Shown: positions 1 through 7,904 of the stretch, one piece after another
How positions within the stretch are numbered: the stretch's first letter is position 1
Layout: the number at the start of each line of letters is the position of its first letter
From: M3007 sp044347755
GTDB taxonomy: Bacteria; Bacteroidota; Bacteroidia; Chitinophagales; Saprospiraceae
Length of the DNA stretch: 64,000 nucleotides
Direction of reading: 5' to 3'
Assembly: GCA_044347755.1 (NCBI GenBank)
Contig: JBIKUE010000004.1
Span: 1 to 64,000, forward strand
Translations under genes and position numbers: made by a program
Notes under the pieces: model-generated
Seen by the model: only the letters and a program-made list of their open reading frames with translations
What the model was told of the DNA's origin: nothing
The model's database searches: none

Positions 1-106
1 CATCCACGATTTCTGATGAATGGAGGGCCGGTAACACGAGCTCAGGTTTTTGCGCTTGCAGCGTAATGCCAGCAAAAAGAAGAGAAAGGAGGAATATTTG
101 TTTCAT
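1..106 (-). CDS. Secreted protein, N-terminus only (probable WD40-caspase paralog, cut by window edge)
   Basis: Only the first 35 codons lie in the window, from an ATG at 106 to the left edge. The peptide begins with a typical signal sequence (MKQIFLLSLLFAGITLQAQ) followed by KPELVLPALHSSEIVD. The complete WD40-caspase protein immediately upstream on the same strand begins ..LTVLQAQKPVLVIPTGHSGGVHAV, so the two share the LQAQKPxLVxPxxHS stretch right after the signal peptide. I infer a tandem paralog. Everything beyond residue 35 is unseen, so the caspase or WD40 content of this copy is a prediction only. Confidence 0.6.
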   Translation of the reverse strand, partial: MKQIFLLSLLFAGITLQAQKPELVLPALHSSEIVD

Positions 107-243
107 CCGAGTAGGTTATAAAAGTGACTAATTTAACGGGAATTTTGGATAGGTTCAAATTTTAAAAGTCAAAAAAAGCCGCGGCAGATACCTATCCAAA
201 ACTCACGTTAATGTAAGCCGGGTGTTAGGTTTCGATTCAAAAA

Positions 244-321
244 TTACTTCGCCATCGGCATCACCACCTTCAAAATCTCCTTCACCAAACCCGGCATCTT
301 TGCCCGCTCACCAATATGCGC
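244..321 (-). other. In-frame coding-like tail beyond the stop of the WD40-caspase gene
   Basis: After the TGA at 322-324 the same reading frame stays open for 25 more codons and ends with TAA at 244-246. It reads AHIGERAKMPGLVKEILKVVMPMAK. The part EILKVVMPMAK resembles the gene's own C-terminus (LILKAVTPGIKVPDR). This could be the relic of a longer ancestral or paralogous C-terminus, left by a point stop or by recombination between the two tandem copies. Readthrough is not indicated by anything visible. Confidence 0.4.
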
Positions 322-3300
322 TCAACGATCTGGCACCTTTATCCCAGGCGTAACCGCCTTCAAGATCAGCGCTGCCAAAGCCTTGGCGTCTTTTGCACCA
401 TTTACTTCAAAGGGTTTACCCACCCATTCCTCCCCTCTCAACAACCGGCCTTTTACGGTCACTGTATTGTCCTGATTCTGGGTGTAAGTACCCCTCACCG
501 AAAAGCCCTGGGGGTGCTCCGAAATTTCAGAGAAAAACCATCGTGCTAATTTTCCTTTGATTTCACTGCTGCGGAATGCCTTGTTGACAGCCTTTGTCAA
601 ACCCAGCCGGTCATTAAAGGTATCTTGTTCAAAAAGGAAACTTTGGATGACCATGGGTTTGGTTTCGGGCAATTCGATCTTTACACTCCCGTCATTTTTC
701 CCTACAAAAAAACTGGCATTGCCACGCGGCTTGGCTATGATTGGGGTCTGTTCCTCGCCCACACTCTGTGCAAGCTCCGCTACCCGCTTGTAAGCATTCA
801 AAAGCAGTGGCAATACATCCACTTTGCTGCCTTTGAGCGCAGTTGCGCTCATTCCCTCAAGAAGGCTGTAAGTGAGCAAACCATGGCCGAATACCGTTGA
901 CTCAAAACTCAAGCCGCTTTCAGAACTGCCTGAAATGACATAACTTCCTGTATTGCCGCTCATTATATTAAACGCCACGATCTTGTCGGGATCCATGTCC
1001 CGCGCAATAATGCCGCCCATGTTGATGGCCGCTTGTCCGGAATTACAGGCGTCGAGGATCAGCAATTTGTTTTCGGCAGGAATTTTTCCCATCCAGTCCG
1101 TTAGTTCCTGATCAGAAATGGCGTAGGCTTTGCGGATGCCATCATCGTTCAGTTTGCCGAATGTGATGTCCTTGGTCAGGTAATAAAAATTGGATTTGTC
1201 ACCATCCTCTCCCCAATTTTTGCCATGCCCGGCAAAAAAGACCACCAGCACGTCGCAGACGCTGGCGGAATCTTCGTACGCTTTGAAAGCGGCAGCAATG
1301 TTGGCTTTGCTAGGTGTTATCCCTTTCTCGGTGGAAAGCAAGGTAAGATGCACCCGATCATCGTACAACTGCCTGCCGGTTGCACTTAAAACCCTTGCCA
1401 TTTCAATGGCATCGTCGTTGGCGGCAGGAAGGGAGTCTACCCCTTGGGGATACATAGAGGTTCCGACCACGATCAGGTACAAATGCCTGGGATCAAGGCA
1501 TATATTGGCCTCTTGATTATCTTTTTTTGAAGCTTCCCCGCGCTTTTTCAGGGAAGGTTGGTAATAAAGGATGTATGGTTGGCTTTTGAGTTTATTCCTT
1601 GATTCATACACCTCTAATTCGATGGTATTGGTAGTTGAGCGAATAAATCTCGAATATTTATCCAAGTCAATGTCCAGTACTGTCTTTCGCCTCGGAAGCG
1701 GGTTGAGGTCCTCATTGCGCACGATTCCGTTGATCCTTATGGTCAGTTTGCCCAGACCGCCATTGCGTTCTCGTAGTTTGATGTACAAATGAGCAGATTC
1801 AATGCGGGTACTTTCTTCAATGGATGGGAATAAAGCCAGATTATCGAAAACACCTACATCTTTGACGGGATAGGGTGTGAGGCCCAGGATGGCGCCCAAA
1901 AGCCCCGGTTGCCAATAACGCTCCTGGAGTTGTTCCAAATCAAGGACGATCTTTTCTTTCTCGTAATCCACCACATAATACATCATTTTTTTGGCGTCGT
2001 CCGAAGCATCGAAAAGCCCGGAGGGGGTGGTCACCACCCAATTGTCGCCGGTCAAATGGACAATTTTGGCAAGTTCAAGGCCTTTTTGCACATCCCAAAT
2101 ACGCACCGTGTTGTCCGTAGAAGCCGAAATTAACCATCGGCTGTCAGGCGAAAAGTCGAGACTCTTGACAGCATTGTCGTGCCCAAGGAAGGTGCGGACA
2201 TATTTTTGCCCTTGTACATCCCAAATGTGGATGGCCTTGTTCAGGCCAGTCTTTGCCATCCATTTTCCATCGGGACTGAACACAAGGTCGGAAACCCAAT
2301 TCTGCGCTTCATTTTCGAAGGCTACCAACAGGCGATCGTTTTCGTAACTATTGTCAGAAAATGGAGCTGGCCTTATCACACGAATCGTATCCCCCGTCTG
2401 AACATCCCAATACTGAAGCACATCCTTAGAAGTGATGGCTGCCAACTGGCTTCCGTCGCGATTGAATGCAATTGACCTAAAATCAGTATCAGAATCAAAC
2501 TTAAATTGCCAAAGCCATCGGTTCGCAGTTACATCCCAGACATGTACGCCCCCGGACTCCAGCACCGCAAGCCATTTCCCGTCTGGGGAAAAATCGAGGT
2601 CGCATACATCAAGGAGGGTGCCGACTTCTCCTTCCAACATCATTCCCCTTGGGCTGCCGTCTTTGAGATTCCAAAGGCTGAGCATCGGAAATTCTATATC
2701 ATAGCCCGGGCTGTTGCCCTTCACAAAGTATTGACCATCAGGAGAAATCGCCAAAATTCTCGCGTACGATTGGATAGGTATAATCCTAATCCCCACGGGA
2801 GCCGTAAAGAGCGTGTCGCCGCTTTTAGCGTCCCAAACCCTTGCCGTGTAGTCGTCCGACACGGAGACTATTTTCTGACCATCGGGCGAATACTTCGCTT
2901 GGGCTACGTCGCCCGTGTGTCCAAGCATCCGCTTGATGCGCCGCCCTTCGGCAAAATCCCATTCCAGAATGTCATTGGCGCTCCCGATCAGGCAGCGTTC
3001 GCCATTGGGCGAAAACGAAACGCTTTGCGCCGGCTCGGCATAGCCTTTAAAGGCGCATTTTACTTTTCCCGTGAGGAAGTCAATAATCACTGGAATATAC
3101 CCGGCATTCAGGAATATACTTTTCCCATCTGGCAAAAACTGGCCTTCCAGCATGGAAAAAATCGGTGCCCAATGAGAAGGCATCAAAGGGACGGCCAACT
3201 CCTGGAGCGGCTTGCCGTTCAAATCTTCTATTGGAAAGATCACAGCACCGGTTAACCTGAACACGCACACAAACTTCCCATCTGGTGAAAAAATACAGTC

Positions 3301-4035
3301 GAAGCCACTCGTCGTGGCAATTTTCTGCTTTGTTTCAACCGACCACAGGGAGACGCCATCTTCGGAAGTATTGGTGGCGATGCTCAAGGTTTTGCCGTCC
3401 GGGGAAAAACGGATGTGCTGCAAGGCCTCTCCGGGGGTAGCGAGACGGAGCGTTTCCATTCCAGTTTTGGTGGCCCACACTTTGGAAAGACCGTCTTCGG
3501 ACAGCGTTGCTAATTGTTTTCCATCGGGGGAAAAGTCGAGAGATACGACGGTGCTGTCGTGACCTTTCCACCGGCGCAGGAGCTGACCCTGATTTGCATC
3601 CCAGAGTGAGAGCACGCCATCTTCATCAGCAGTGGCGATGGTTTTGCTGTCGCGGGAATATTTTGCAGTGCGCAACGGCTTTTCCTGGCCTTCCAAGGTG
3701 AAAATTGCCTCCCCTGTGTCAGCATCCAATATCCACGCGTCCATGCTTTCATGACAATAGGCCGCCAAAATCTGGCTTCCATCTGGCGAAAGATAGACTT
3801 GCCGATATTCTTGCCTGCAATCAGAACGGAAGCTGCTAAGTTCCTGCCCTTTTGCGTTCCAGATTTTAATCAGATTATCGCCGCCAGCGGTTAGGAAAGA
3901 TTTCCCGTCGGCGGAACAAGAAACCGCATGAACGCCACCGCTATGCCCTGTTGGAATAACCAAAACTGGCTTCTGGGCCTGAAGAACTGTTAAACTGGCA
4001 AGAGCTAATAGTGCGGAAAAGATTGTTTTCTGCAT
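322..4035 (-). CDS. Secreted WD40 repeat protein with C-terminal caspase-like (peptidase C14) domain
   Basis: A 1237-residue protein. The start is placed at the ATG at 4035 (MQKTIFSALLALASLTVLQAQ, a signal peptide) rather than the in-frame GTG at 4056. About thirteen WD40-type units (FSPDGK-like turns such as DFSPDGKQLA, VFSPDGKWMA, and WDxxTG strands) fill roughly residues 30-700, enough for two seven-bladed propellers. The caspase-like domain follows (about 870-1110): a strand LYLIVVGTSMY, the histidine motif VVFFAGHG (His937) and the cysteine motif LLILDACNSGQ (Cys997), so the catalytic dyad is intact. The last 110 residues are an unassigned alpha/beta tail. The propellers probably bind a partner and the peptidase would cut after activation; being exported, it would act in the periplasm or outside. 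It lies upstream of a likely paralog. Confidence 0.9.
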   Translation of the reverse strand: MQKTIFSALLALASLTVLQAQKPVLVIPTGHSGGVHAVSCSADGKSFLTAGGDNLIKIWNAKGQELSSFRSDCRQEYRQVYLSPDGSQILAAYCHESMDAWILDADTGEAIFTLEGQEKPLRTAKYSRDSKTIATADEDGVLSLWDANQGQLLRRWKGHDSTVVSLDFSPDGKQLATLSEDGLSKVWATKTGMETLRLATPGEALQHIRFSPDGKTLSIATNTSEDGVSLWSVETKQKIATTSGFDCIFSPDGKFVCVFRLTGAVIFPIEDLNGKPLQELAVPLMPSHWAPIFSMLEGQFLPDGKSIFLNAGYIPVIIDFLTGKVKCAFKGYAEPAQSVSFSPNGERCLIGSANDILEWDFAEGRRIKRMLGHTGDVAQAKYSPDGQKIVSVSDDYTARVWDAKSGDTLFTAPVGIRIIPIQSYARILAISPDGQYFVKGNSPGYDIEFPMLSLWNLKDGSPRGMMLEGEVGTLLDVCDLDFSPDGKWLAVLESGGVHVWDVTANRWLWQFKFDSDTDFRSIAFNRDGSQLAAITSKDVLQYWDVQTGDTIRVIRPAPFSDNSYENDRLLVAFENEAQNWVSDLVFSPDGKWMAKTGLNKAIHIWDVQGQKYVRTFLGHDNAVKSLDFSPDSRWLISASTDNTVRIWDVQKGLELAKIVHLTGDNWVVTTPSGLFDASDDAKKMMYYVVDYEKEKIVLDLEQLQERYWQPGLLGAILGLTPYPVKDVGVFDNLALFPSIEESTRIESAHLYIKLRERNGGLGKLTIRINGIVRNEDLNPLPRRKTVLDIDLDKYSRFIRSTTNTIELEVYESRNKLKSQPYILYYQPSLKKRGEASKKDNQEANICLDPRHLYLIVVGTSMYPQGVDSLPAANDDAIEMARVLSATGRQLYDDRVHLTLLSTEKGITPSKANIAAAFKAYEDSASVCDVLVVFFAGHGKNWGEDGDKSNFYYLTKDITFGKLNDDGIRKAYAISDQELTDWMGKIPAENKLLILDACNSGQAAINMGGIIARDMDPDKIVAFNIMSGNTGSYVISGSSESGLSFESTVFGHGLLTYSLLEGMSATALKGSKVDVLPLLLNAYKRVAELAQSVGEEQTPIIAKPRGNASFFVGKNDGSVKIELPETKPMVIQSFLFEQDTFNDRLGLTKAVNKAFRSSEIKGKLARWFFSEISEHPQGFSVRGTYTQNQDNTVTVKGRLLRGEEWVGKPFEVNGAKDAKALAALILKAVTPGIKVPDR

Positions 4036-4136
4036 AAGCAGTTTGGAATATTTCACGAAATATTTCCATAAATGTAGAAGAATACTGGCATCTACGTTTT
4101 AATAAATTTCAGGTCAAAGGTGACGGCTGTAGGGCA

Positions 4137-4188
4137 TAAAAAAAAGCGCGGAAATACGGGTATGTTAAAACCCCGTATTTCCGCGTAT
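4137..4188 (-). terminator. Rho-independent terminator of the etf-nuclease operon
   Basis: A stem of about 14 bp (CGCGGAAATACGGG pairing with CCCGTATTTCCGCG) with a short loop lies just after the bifunctional nuclease gene. On the minus strand it is followed by a run of eight or more T (A run at 4138-4145 on the plus strand). It separates the operon from the WD40-caspase gene. Confidence 0.85.
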
Positions 4189-4216
4189 ATATCTGGGTGT
4201 ATTAAGCCCGCTTCTG

Positions 4217-4804
4217 TTAATCCTTTTCTTCCCGTCTTTTCAATTCATCCCTGATTTTAGCAGCCATCTCATATTCTTCACTGTCGAGCGCTTCCTGCAA
4301 CCGGCCGCGAAGGGCATCTATCGGCCAGGTTTCTACGGCCTCTTCATCCAGTTCCGCAGGAGCAGGCACCGTGGCAAATCCGCCACCTTCCTGTTCTTCC
4401 AGTATTACACCGGCCGCCTCGAGAATGAAATCATACGTGAATATCGGGCATTCAAACCGAACTGCCATGGCAATGGCATCAGAGGTGCGGGAATCAATTT
4501 CAAACAATTCACCGTTTTTGGTACAAACCAGCCGGGCATAAAAGATCCCATCCAACAAGTTACTGATAATCACCTCTTTGAGTTGAATATCAAAGATATC
4601 AAAGGCGTTTTTGAACAAATCATGTGTGAGTGGCCGATTGGGAACCATTCGCTCCAATGCTACTGCAATAGCCTGCGCCTCAAAGCTGCCAATCACAATG
4701 GGTAGCCTGCGTTTTCCACGGCGTTCACCCAACACCACTGCATAATTATGCGATTGGGTCATGCTATGAGAAAGTGCTACAATTTCTAGCTCAATTCGTT
4801 TCAT
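4217..4804 (-). CDS. Bifunctional nuclease family protein (DUF151) with C-terminal UVR motif
   Basis: 195 residues. The start is set at MKRIELEIVALSHS (ATG at 4804); a longer frame reaches into etfA but the family begins at this strand. Residues 1-130 match the BFN/DUF151 fold (YAVVLGERRGKRRLPIVIGSFEAQAIA ... SRTSDAIAMAVRFECPIF). Residues 160-195 form a UvrB/UvrC interaction motif (LQEALDSEEYEMAAKIRDELKRREE). BFN proteins have been described as RNase/DNase in plants and are widespread but poorly understood in bacteria. It starts 37 bases after etfA and is followed by a strong terminator, so it is likely co-transcribed with the ETF genes. Confidence 0.88.
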   Translation of the reverse strand: MKRIELEIVALSHSMTQSHNYAVVLGERRGKRRLPIVIGSFEAQAIAVALERMVPNRPLTHDLFKNAFDIFDIQLKEVIISNLLDGIFYARLVCTKNGELFEIDSRTSDAIAMAVRFECPIFTYDFILEAAGVILEEQEGGGFATVPAPAELDEEAVETWPIDALRGRLQEALDSEEYEMAAKIRDELKRREEKD

Positions 4805-4841
4805 TTTTTCAGAAGGTATGGAATAATTGGGGCAAAATAGA

Positions 4842-5801
4842 TTAACCTGCTTTAAACTTCTTGATCGCCGCATTTAATTGTGGGACCACCTCAAACAGAT
4901 CGCCTACTACACCATAGTCAGCAGCCTTAAAGAATGGAGCTTCCGGGTCTTTATTGATCACCACGATTACTTTGGAGTTGTTTACCCCTGCCAGATGCTG
5001 AATAGCGCCGCTTATACCAATGGCAAAATACAAGTTCGGGCGAATGGCAATGCCGGTTTGTCCAACGTGTTCATGATGCGGACGCCAGTGAGCATCGGCA
5101 ACTGGTCGGGAACAAGCGGTGGTAGCGCCTAAAGAGGCGGCTAATTCTTCAACCATACCCCAGTTTTCTGGCCCTTTCATACCACGACCGGCAGAAACCA
5201 CAATCTCGGCCTCCGGAAGCGGAACGGTTCCTTCCTGCGTTTTAACGGATTTAACCCGAATACGACCTTTAGCGGCAGAAATGGAAATAGTTTCGGCAGA
5301 AACCGTGCTGCCAAGTGCTTCCGGCTTAACGGCGTTGCCCATCAGAGAAATCACTTTAACATCGCTGCTGATCTCATATTCTGCAATGGCTTTACCGGAA
5401 AATACTGACTTTTTAACCCGCAAAGCACTACCATTAGCTACCGGAAGTCCATTAGCACCCGAAATCAACCCTGCGTTCAAACGCACGGCCAAACGTCCGG
5501 CCACAGATTTCCCTGTGGAAGAATGGCTAAGGATAACCACCTTGGCGCCGTTGTTTTTGGCAACTTCTGCAATGGCTGAAGCATACGACTGACTGTCAAA
5601 GGCATCATAACCGGCATCGGCTACCTGTAATACTTTGGCGGCTCCGTATTGACCAAGCTGCCCGGCATCAGATGCCTTGCCCAAAACCAGCGCCATACAG
5701 GAAGTACCCAAAGCATCTGCAACTTTTCGGCCGTAGGTAACGGCTTCGAAAGCCGATTTTTTGAATTGTCCGCGCGGAGATTCCGCAAATACCAAAACCA
5801 T
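4842..5801 (-). CDS. etfA: Electron transfer flavoprotein, alpha subunit
   Basis: 319 residues, the usual length. The N-terminal ETF domain starts MVLVFAESPRGQFKKSAFEAVTYGRKVADALG; the C-terminal FAD-binding domain shows VSAGRGMKGPENW, the GQTG motif and AIGISGAIQHLAGV, and ends with ADYGVVGDLFEVVPQL. With EtfB it forms the heterodimer that carries electrons from acyl-CoA dehydrogenases to ETF:quinone oxidoreductase. It follows etfB on the same strand across a 165-base spacer filled with a short-repeat array that reaches to within a few bases of its ATG. Confidence 0.96.
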   Translation of the reverse strand: MVLVFAESPRGQFKKSAFEAVTYGRKVADALGTSCMALVLGKASDAGQLGQYGAAKVLQVADAGYDAFDSQSYASAIAEVAKNNGAKVVILSHSSTGKSVAGRLAVRLNAGLISGANGLPVANGSALRVKKSVFSGKAIAEYEISSDVKVISLMGNAVKPEALGSTVSAETISISAAKGRIRVKSVKTQEGTVPLPEAEIVVSAGRGMKGPENWGMVEELAASLGATTACSRPVADAHWRPHHEHVGQTGIAIRPNLYFAIGISGAIQHLAGVNNSKVIVVINKDPEAPFFKAADYGVVGDLFEVVPQLNAAIKKFKAG

Positions 5802-5805
5802 ATAT

Positions 5806-5969
5806 GTAATGTGGGTAATGTGATTAATGTGGGTAATGTGGGTTAATGTGGGTTAATGTGGGGAATAAGGTGAATTTGATTAATGTGAGTAATGTGGGGA
5901 ATGTGGAGTATAAATCTTCAATACGCCTCATTAATCACATTCCCCACATTAACCACATTCCTCACATTA
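5806..5969. repeat. CCACATT-type short repeat array between etfB and etfA
   Basis: About a dozen copies of a 6-9 base unit (AATGTGGGT or its complement ACCCACATT). From 5806 to about 5906 the G-rich form is on the plus strand, and from about 5930 to 5969 the C-rich form, so the halves are inverted and can fold on each other. The array abuts the ATG of etfA (5801) and contains the TAA of etfB (5967-5969). The same unit occurs at three more borders in the window. Confidence 0.85.
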
Positions 5970-6707
5970 TATAACTTTTGCTTCTTCGTGGAGTAAGCGT
6001 ACCAGTTCGTCCATTTGATCGGGTTGCACCAGCTTGACGCCGGCTTTTGCCGGAGGCAGGGTGAATTGTACCGCTTTTGTTGGATCGGTATAGGCTACTG
6101 CCGGCACTTCCTTAAGTGGCTTGGTACGGGCTGTCATGATGCCACGCATATTTGGTATCCGCTGTTCTGCCATACCTTTTGCAGCACTCAAAACCAATGG
6201 AAGATCTACTTCCAGAGATTCCACACCTCCTTCAATATCGCGTTCCAGGCTGGCAACATTGCCGTTTAAATCCAGTTTAGAGGCGTATGATACATATGGC
6301 AAGTCCAGATGTTCTGCAACCATGGCGCCTACTTCCGAACCATTGTGGTCAATGGTTTCTTTTCCGAAAAAGATGATATCAAAATTTTCGTTCCGGGCGT
6401 ATTCGGCAATTTGTTTCGCCACAAAGCCTGCACTTTGAGGATCACAATCGATTCGCACCGCTTCGTCCGCGCCAATCGCCAGGGCTTTCCGGATGGTGGT
6501 TTCGTTGGCTGCAGGACCTACGTTTAGCGCAACCACCGTACCTCCCAGTGATTCACGCAATTCGCAGGCACGAACCAATGCGTACCATTCATCGTATGGA
6601 TTCATTATGAACTGTACACCTGCTGCGTTGAATTCCGTGCCATCGGCATTAAAGGAAATCTTCGAAGTGGTGTCAGGTGTTTGAGAAATGCAGACCAATA
6701 ATTTCAT
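5967..6707 (-). CDS. etfB: Electron transfer flavoprotein, beta subunit
   Basis: 246 residues, starting MKLLVCISQTPDTTSKI (ATG at 6707; the upstream in-frame ATG at 6722 is less likely because the family starts with this strand). Typical ETF beta features: NPYDEWYALVRACELRE, VVALNVGPAANETTIRKALAIGADEAVRID, FFGKETIDHNGSEVGAMVAEHLDLPYVSYA, and a C-terminal arm. The protein binds AMP and contacts the dehydrogenase partners. First gene of the etfB-etfA-nuclease group; a TACCTTTG -7 box lies about 32 bases upstream of the start. Confidence 0.96.
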   Translation of the reverse strand: MKLLVCISQTPDTTSKISFNADGTEFNAAGVQFIMNPYDEWYALVRACELRESLGGTVVALNVGPAANETTIRKALAIGADEAVRIDCDPQSAGFVAKQIAEYARNENFDIIFFGKETIDHNGSEVGAMVAEHLDLPYVSYASKLDLNGNVASLERDIEGGVESLEVDLPLVLSAAKGMAEQRIPNMRGIMTARTKPLKEVPAVAYTDPTKAVQFTLPPAKAGVKLVQPDQMDELVRLLHEEAKVI

Positions 6708-6738
6708 TGTAAAAAATGCCACTACTTTTGTGGGCGCG

Positions 6739-6746
6739 CAAAGGTA
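6739..6746 (-). promoter_or_regulatory. Probable -7 box upstream of etfB
   Basis: TACCTTTG on the minus strand matches the Bacteroidota -7 consensus TAnnTTTG. No convincing TTG box sits 19-23 bases upstream, so only the -7 element is claimed. Confidence 0.4.
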
Positions 6747-6805
6747 CAGAGATGATCAGAAAAATAGGGAAATACTGCGCCTTACTCTTGATAATTTTCA
6801 AAAAA

Positions 6806-7123
6806 ATGAGTCAAAGACTACAATACCTCCTGCAATTACTGGAATCCGGCTCCACGGACGCCTTTGTTTTGTTTGCTATTGCCAAAGAATACGAAAATGC
6901 CGGTGACGATGCACAAGCTCTTGCGTATTATGTTCGTTTAATGGAAACAGATTCCGGGTACGTTGGGTTGTATTATCACCTCGGAAAATTGTACGAAAAA
7001 TTATCCGACACTAAAAATGCCCGGGAAATCTACCAAAAAGGCATTGAAACAAGCAAAATGGCCGGTGACAGGCATGCTTTGAGTGAGTTACAGGGTGCAC
7101 TTTTAAATTTAGACTATGCATAA
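6806..7123 (+). CDS. Small tetratricopeptide repeat protein
   Basis: 105 residues with ATG at 6806 (MSQRLQYLLQLLESGSTDAFVLFAIAKEYEN); longer in-frame starts overlap the etfB promoter region and add nothing family-like. Two to three TPR units are visible: AFVLFAIAKEYENAGDDAQALAYY, GLYYHLGKLYEKLSDTKNAREIY, and a C-terminal capping helix. No signal peptide, so cytoplasmic. Its stop overlaps the next start by 8 bases (ATGCATAA), so translation is probably coupled to the DUF4292 and EnvC-like genes; it may scaffold assembly of that envelope set. Confidence 0.8.
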   Translation: MSQRLQYLLQLLESGSTDAFVLFAIAKEYENAGDDAQALAYYVRLMETDSGYVGLYYHLGKLYEKLSDTKNAREIYQKGIETSKMAGDRHALSELQGALLNLDYA

Positions 7124-7904
7124 GCCAATTTGGGGACTATTACTGGTATTGCTGTTGGGCTTGTCAGCCAAAGATTCAGGATGCCGGAGGAAATCCGTTT
7201 CTGATGCGAATTCCGAAGTGATTGAGGCCAAAAGTGCCTCCTTTTTGAAAAAAAAGCTGACCTCTGCTTCCAAAGATGACGTAGATGCCATCAATGCTCA
7301 AGCCAAGGTGTATATTGAGGGTAATGGGCAGTCTATCTCTGCTACAGCTAATTTGATCTGGATCCGGGACAGTATTATGTGGTTGAATGTGAAGAAATTC
7401 GGGCTCGAGGCGGCCAGGGCATTGATCACCAGGGATTCGGTGTATTTATTGAATCGCCTCGAAAAAACCTATTCCGTTAAAGGCTTGGAATCGCTGCAGC
7501 GTGATTATAGTCTTCCAGCCGGATTTGAACTCATCCAAAGTCTTTTACTGGCGACTCCGTGGTTTTTTCCGGATATGTCGCTGGAGGCTGATGTGAAGGA
7601 TGGGAACCATCGGCTAACAGGCACCAACGGAAATTATGCGGCTGATTACAGAATGGATGCAGATGCCTATCGGTTAAGAAAGGAGATTTTTATGCAACCC
7701 CGCAATGCGCAAACCGTTTCTGTGAGCTTTGATCAATATAAAAAAGATTCGAAGGCAGGCTGGTTTCCTTATCTTCGCACCATGGATGCATTCAGCCCGG
7801 AAACCGGAGAAATGCATATTTCCATTGAGTTGAATGACCTTGAAGTAAATATACCCAAATCATACAGGTTTGAGATACCCAAACACTATGAAAAAGTGGA
7901 CTGA
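7116..7904 (+). CDS. DUF4292 family envelope protein, probable lipoprotein
   Basis: 262 residues. N-terminal hydrophobic stretch (PIWGLLLVLLLGLSAKDSGC) with a Cys that could be lipidated, although the lipobox is imperfect. The body (INAQAKVYIEGNGQSISATANLIWIRDSIMWLNV, and LNRLEKTYSVKGL) matches DUF4292, which has a LolA/LolB-like fold. In Bacteroidota this family is usually found directly before an EnvC-like M23 gene, as here. It overlaps both neighbours (8 bases before, 17 bases after). A role in carrying or placing lipids or lipoproteins for cell-wall remodelling is an inference. Confidence 0.85.
   Translation: MHKPIWGLLLVLLLGLSAKDSGCRRKSVSDANSEVIEAKSASFLKKKLTSASKDDVDAINAQAKVYIEGNGQSISATANLIWIRDSIMWLNVKKFGLEAARALITRDSVYLLNRLEKTYSVKGLESLQRDYSLPAGFELIQSLLLATPWFFPDMSLEADVKDGNHRLTGTNGNYAADYRMDADAYRLRKEIFMQPRNAQTVSVSFDQYKKDSKAGWFPYLRTMDAFSPETGEMHISIELNDLEVNIPKSYRFEIPKHYEKVD

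Noticed and set aside
2506..3255. Long plus-strand open frame (249 codons) inside the WD40-caspase gene
   Set aside because: It is antisense to a well-supported gene and has no domain or signal; repetitive WD40 coding DNA keeps other frames open by chance.
5806..5969. CRISPR array
   Set aside because: The units are 6-18 bases without unique spacers of constant length, and no cas genes are near.
6723..6730. TACTTTTG on the plus strand as a promoter of the TPR operon
   Set aside because: No TTG box at 18-24 bases upstream, and the region overlaps the start of etfB; left out although a -7 role is possible.
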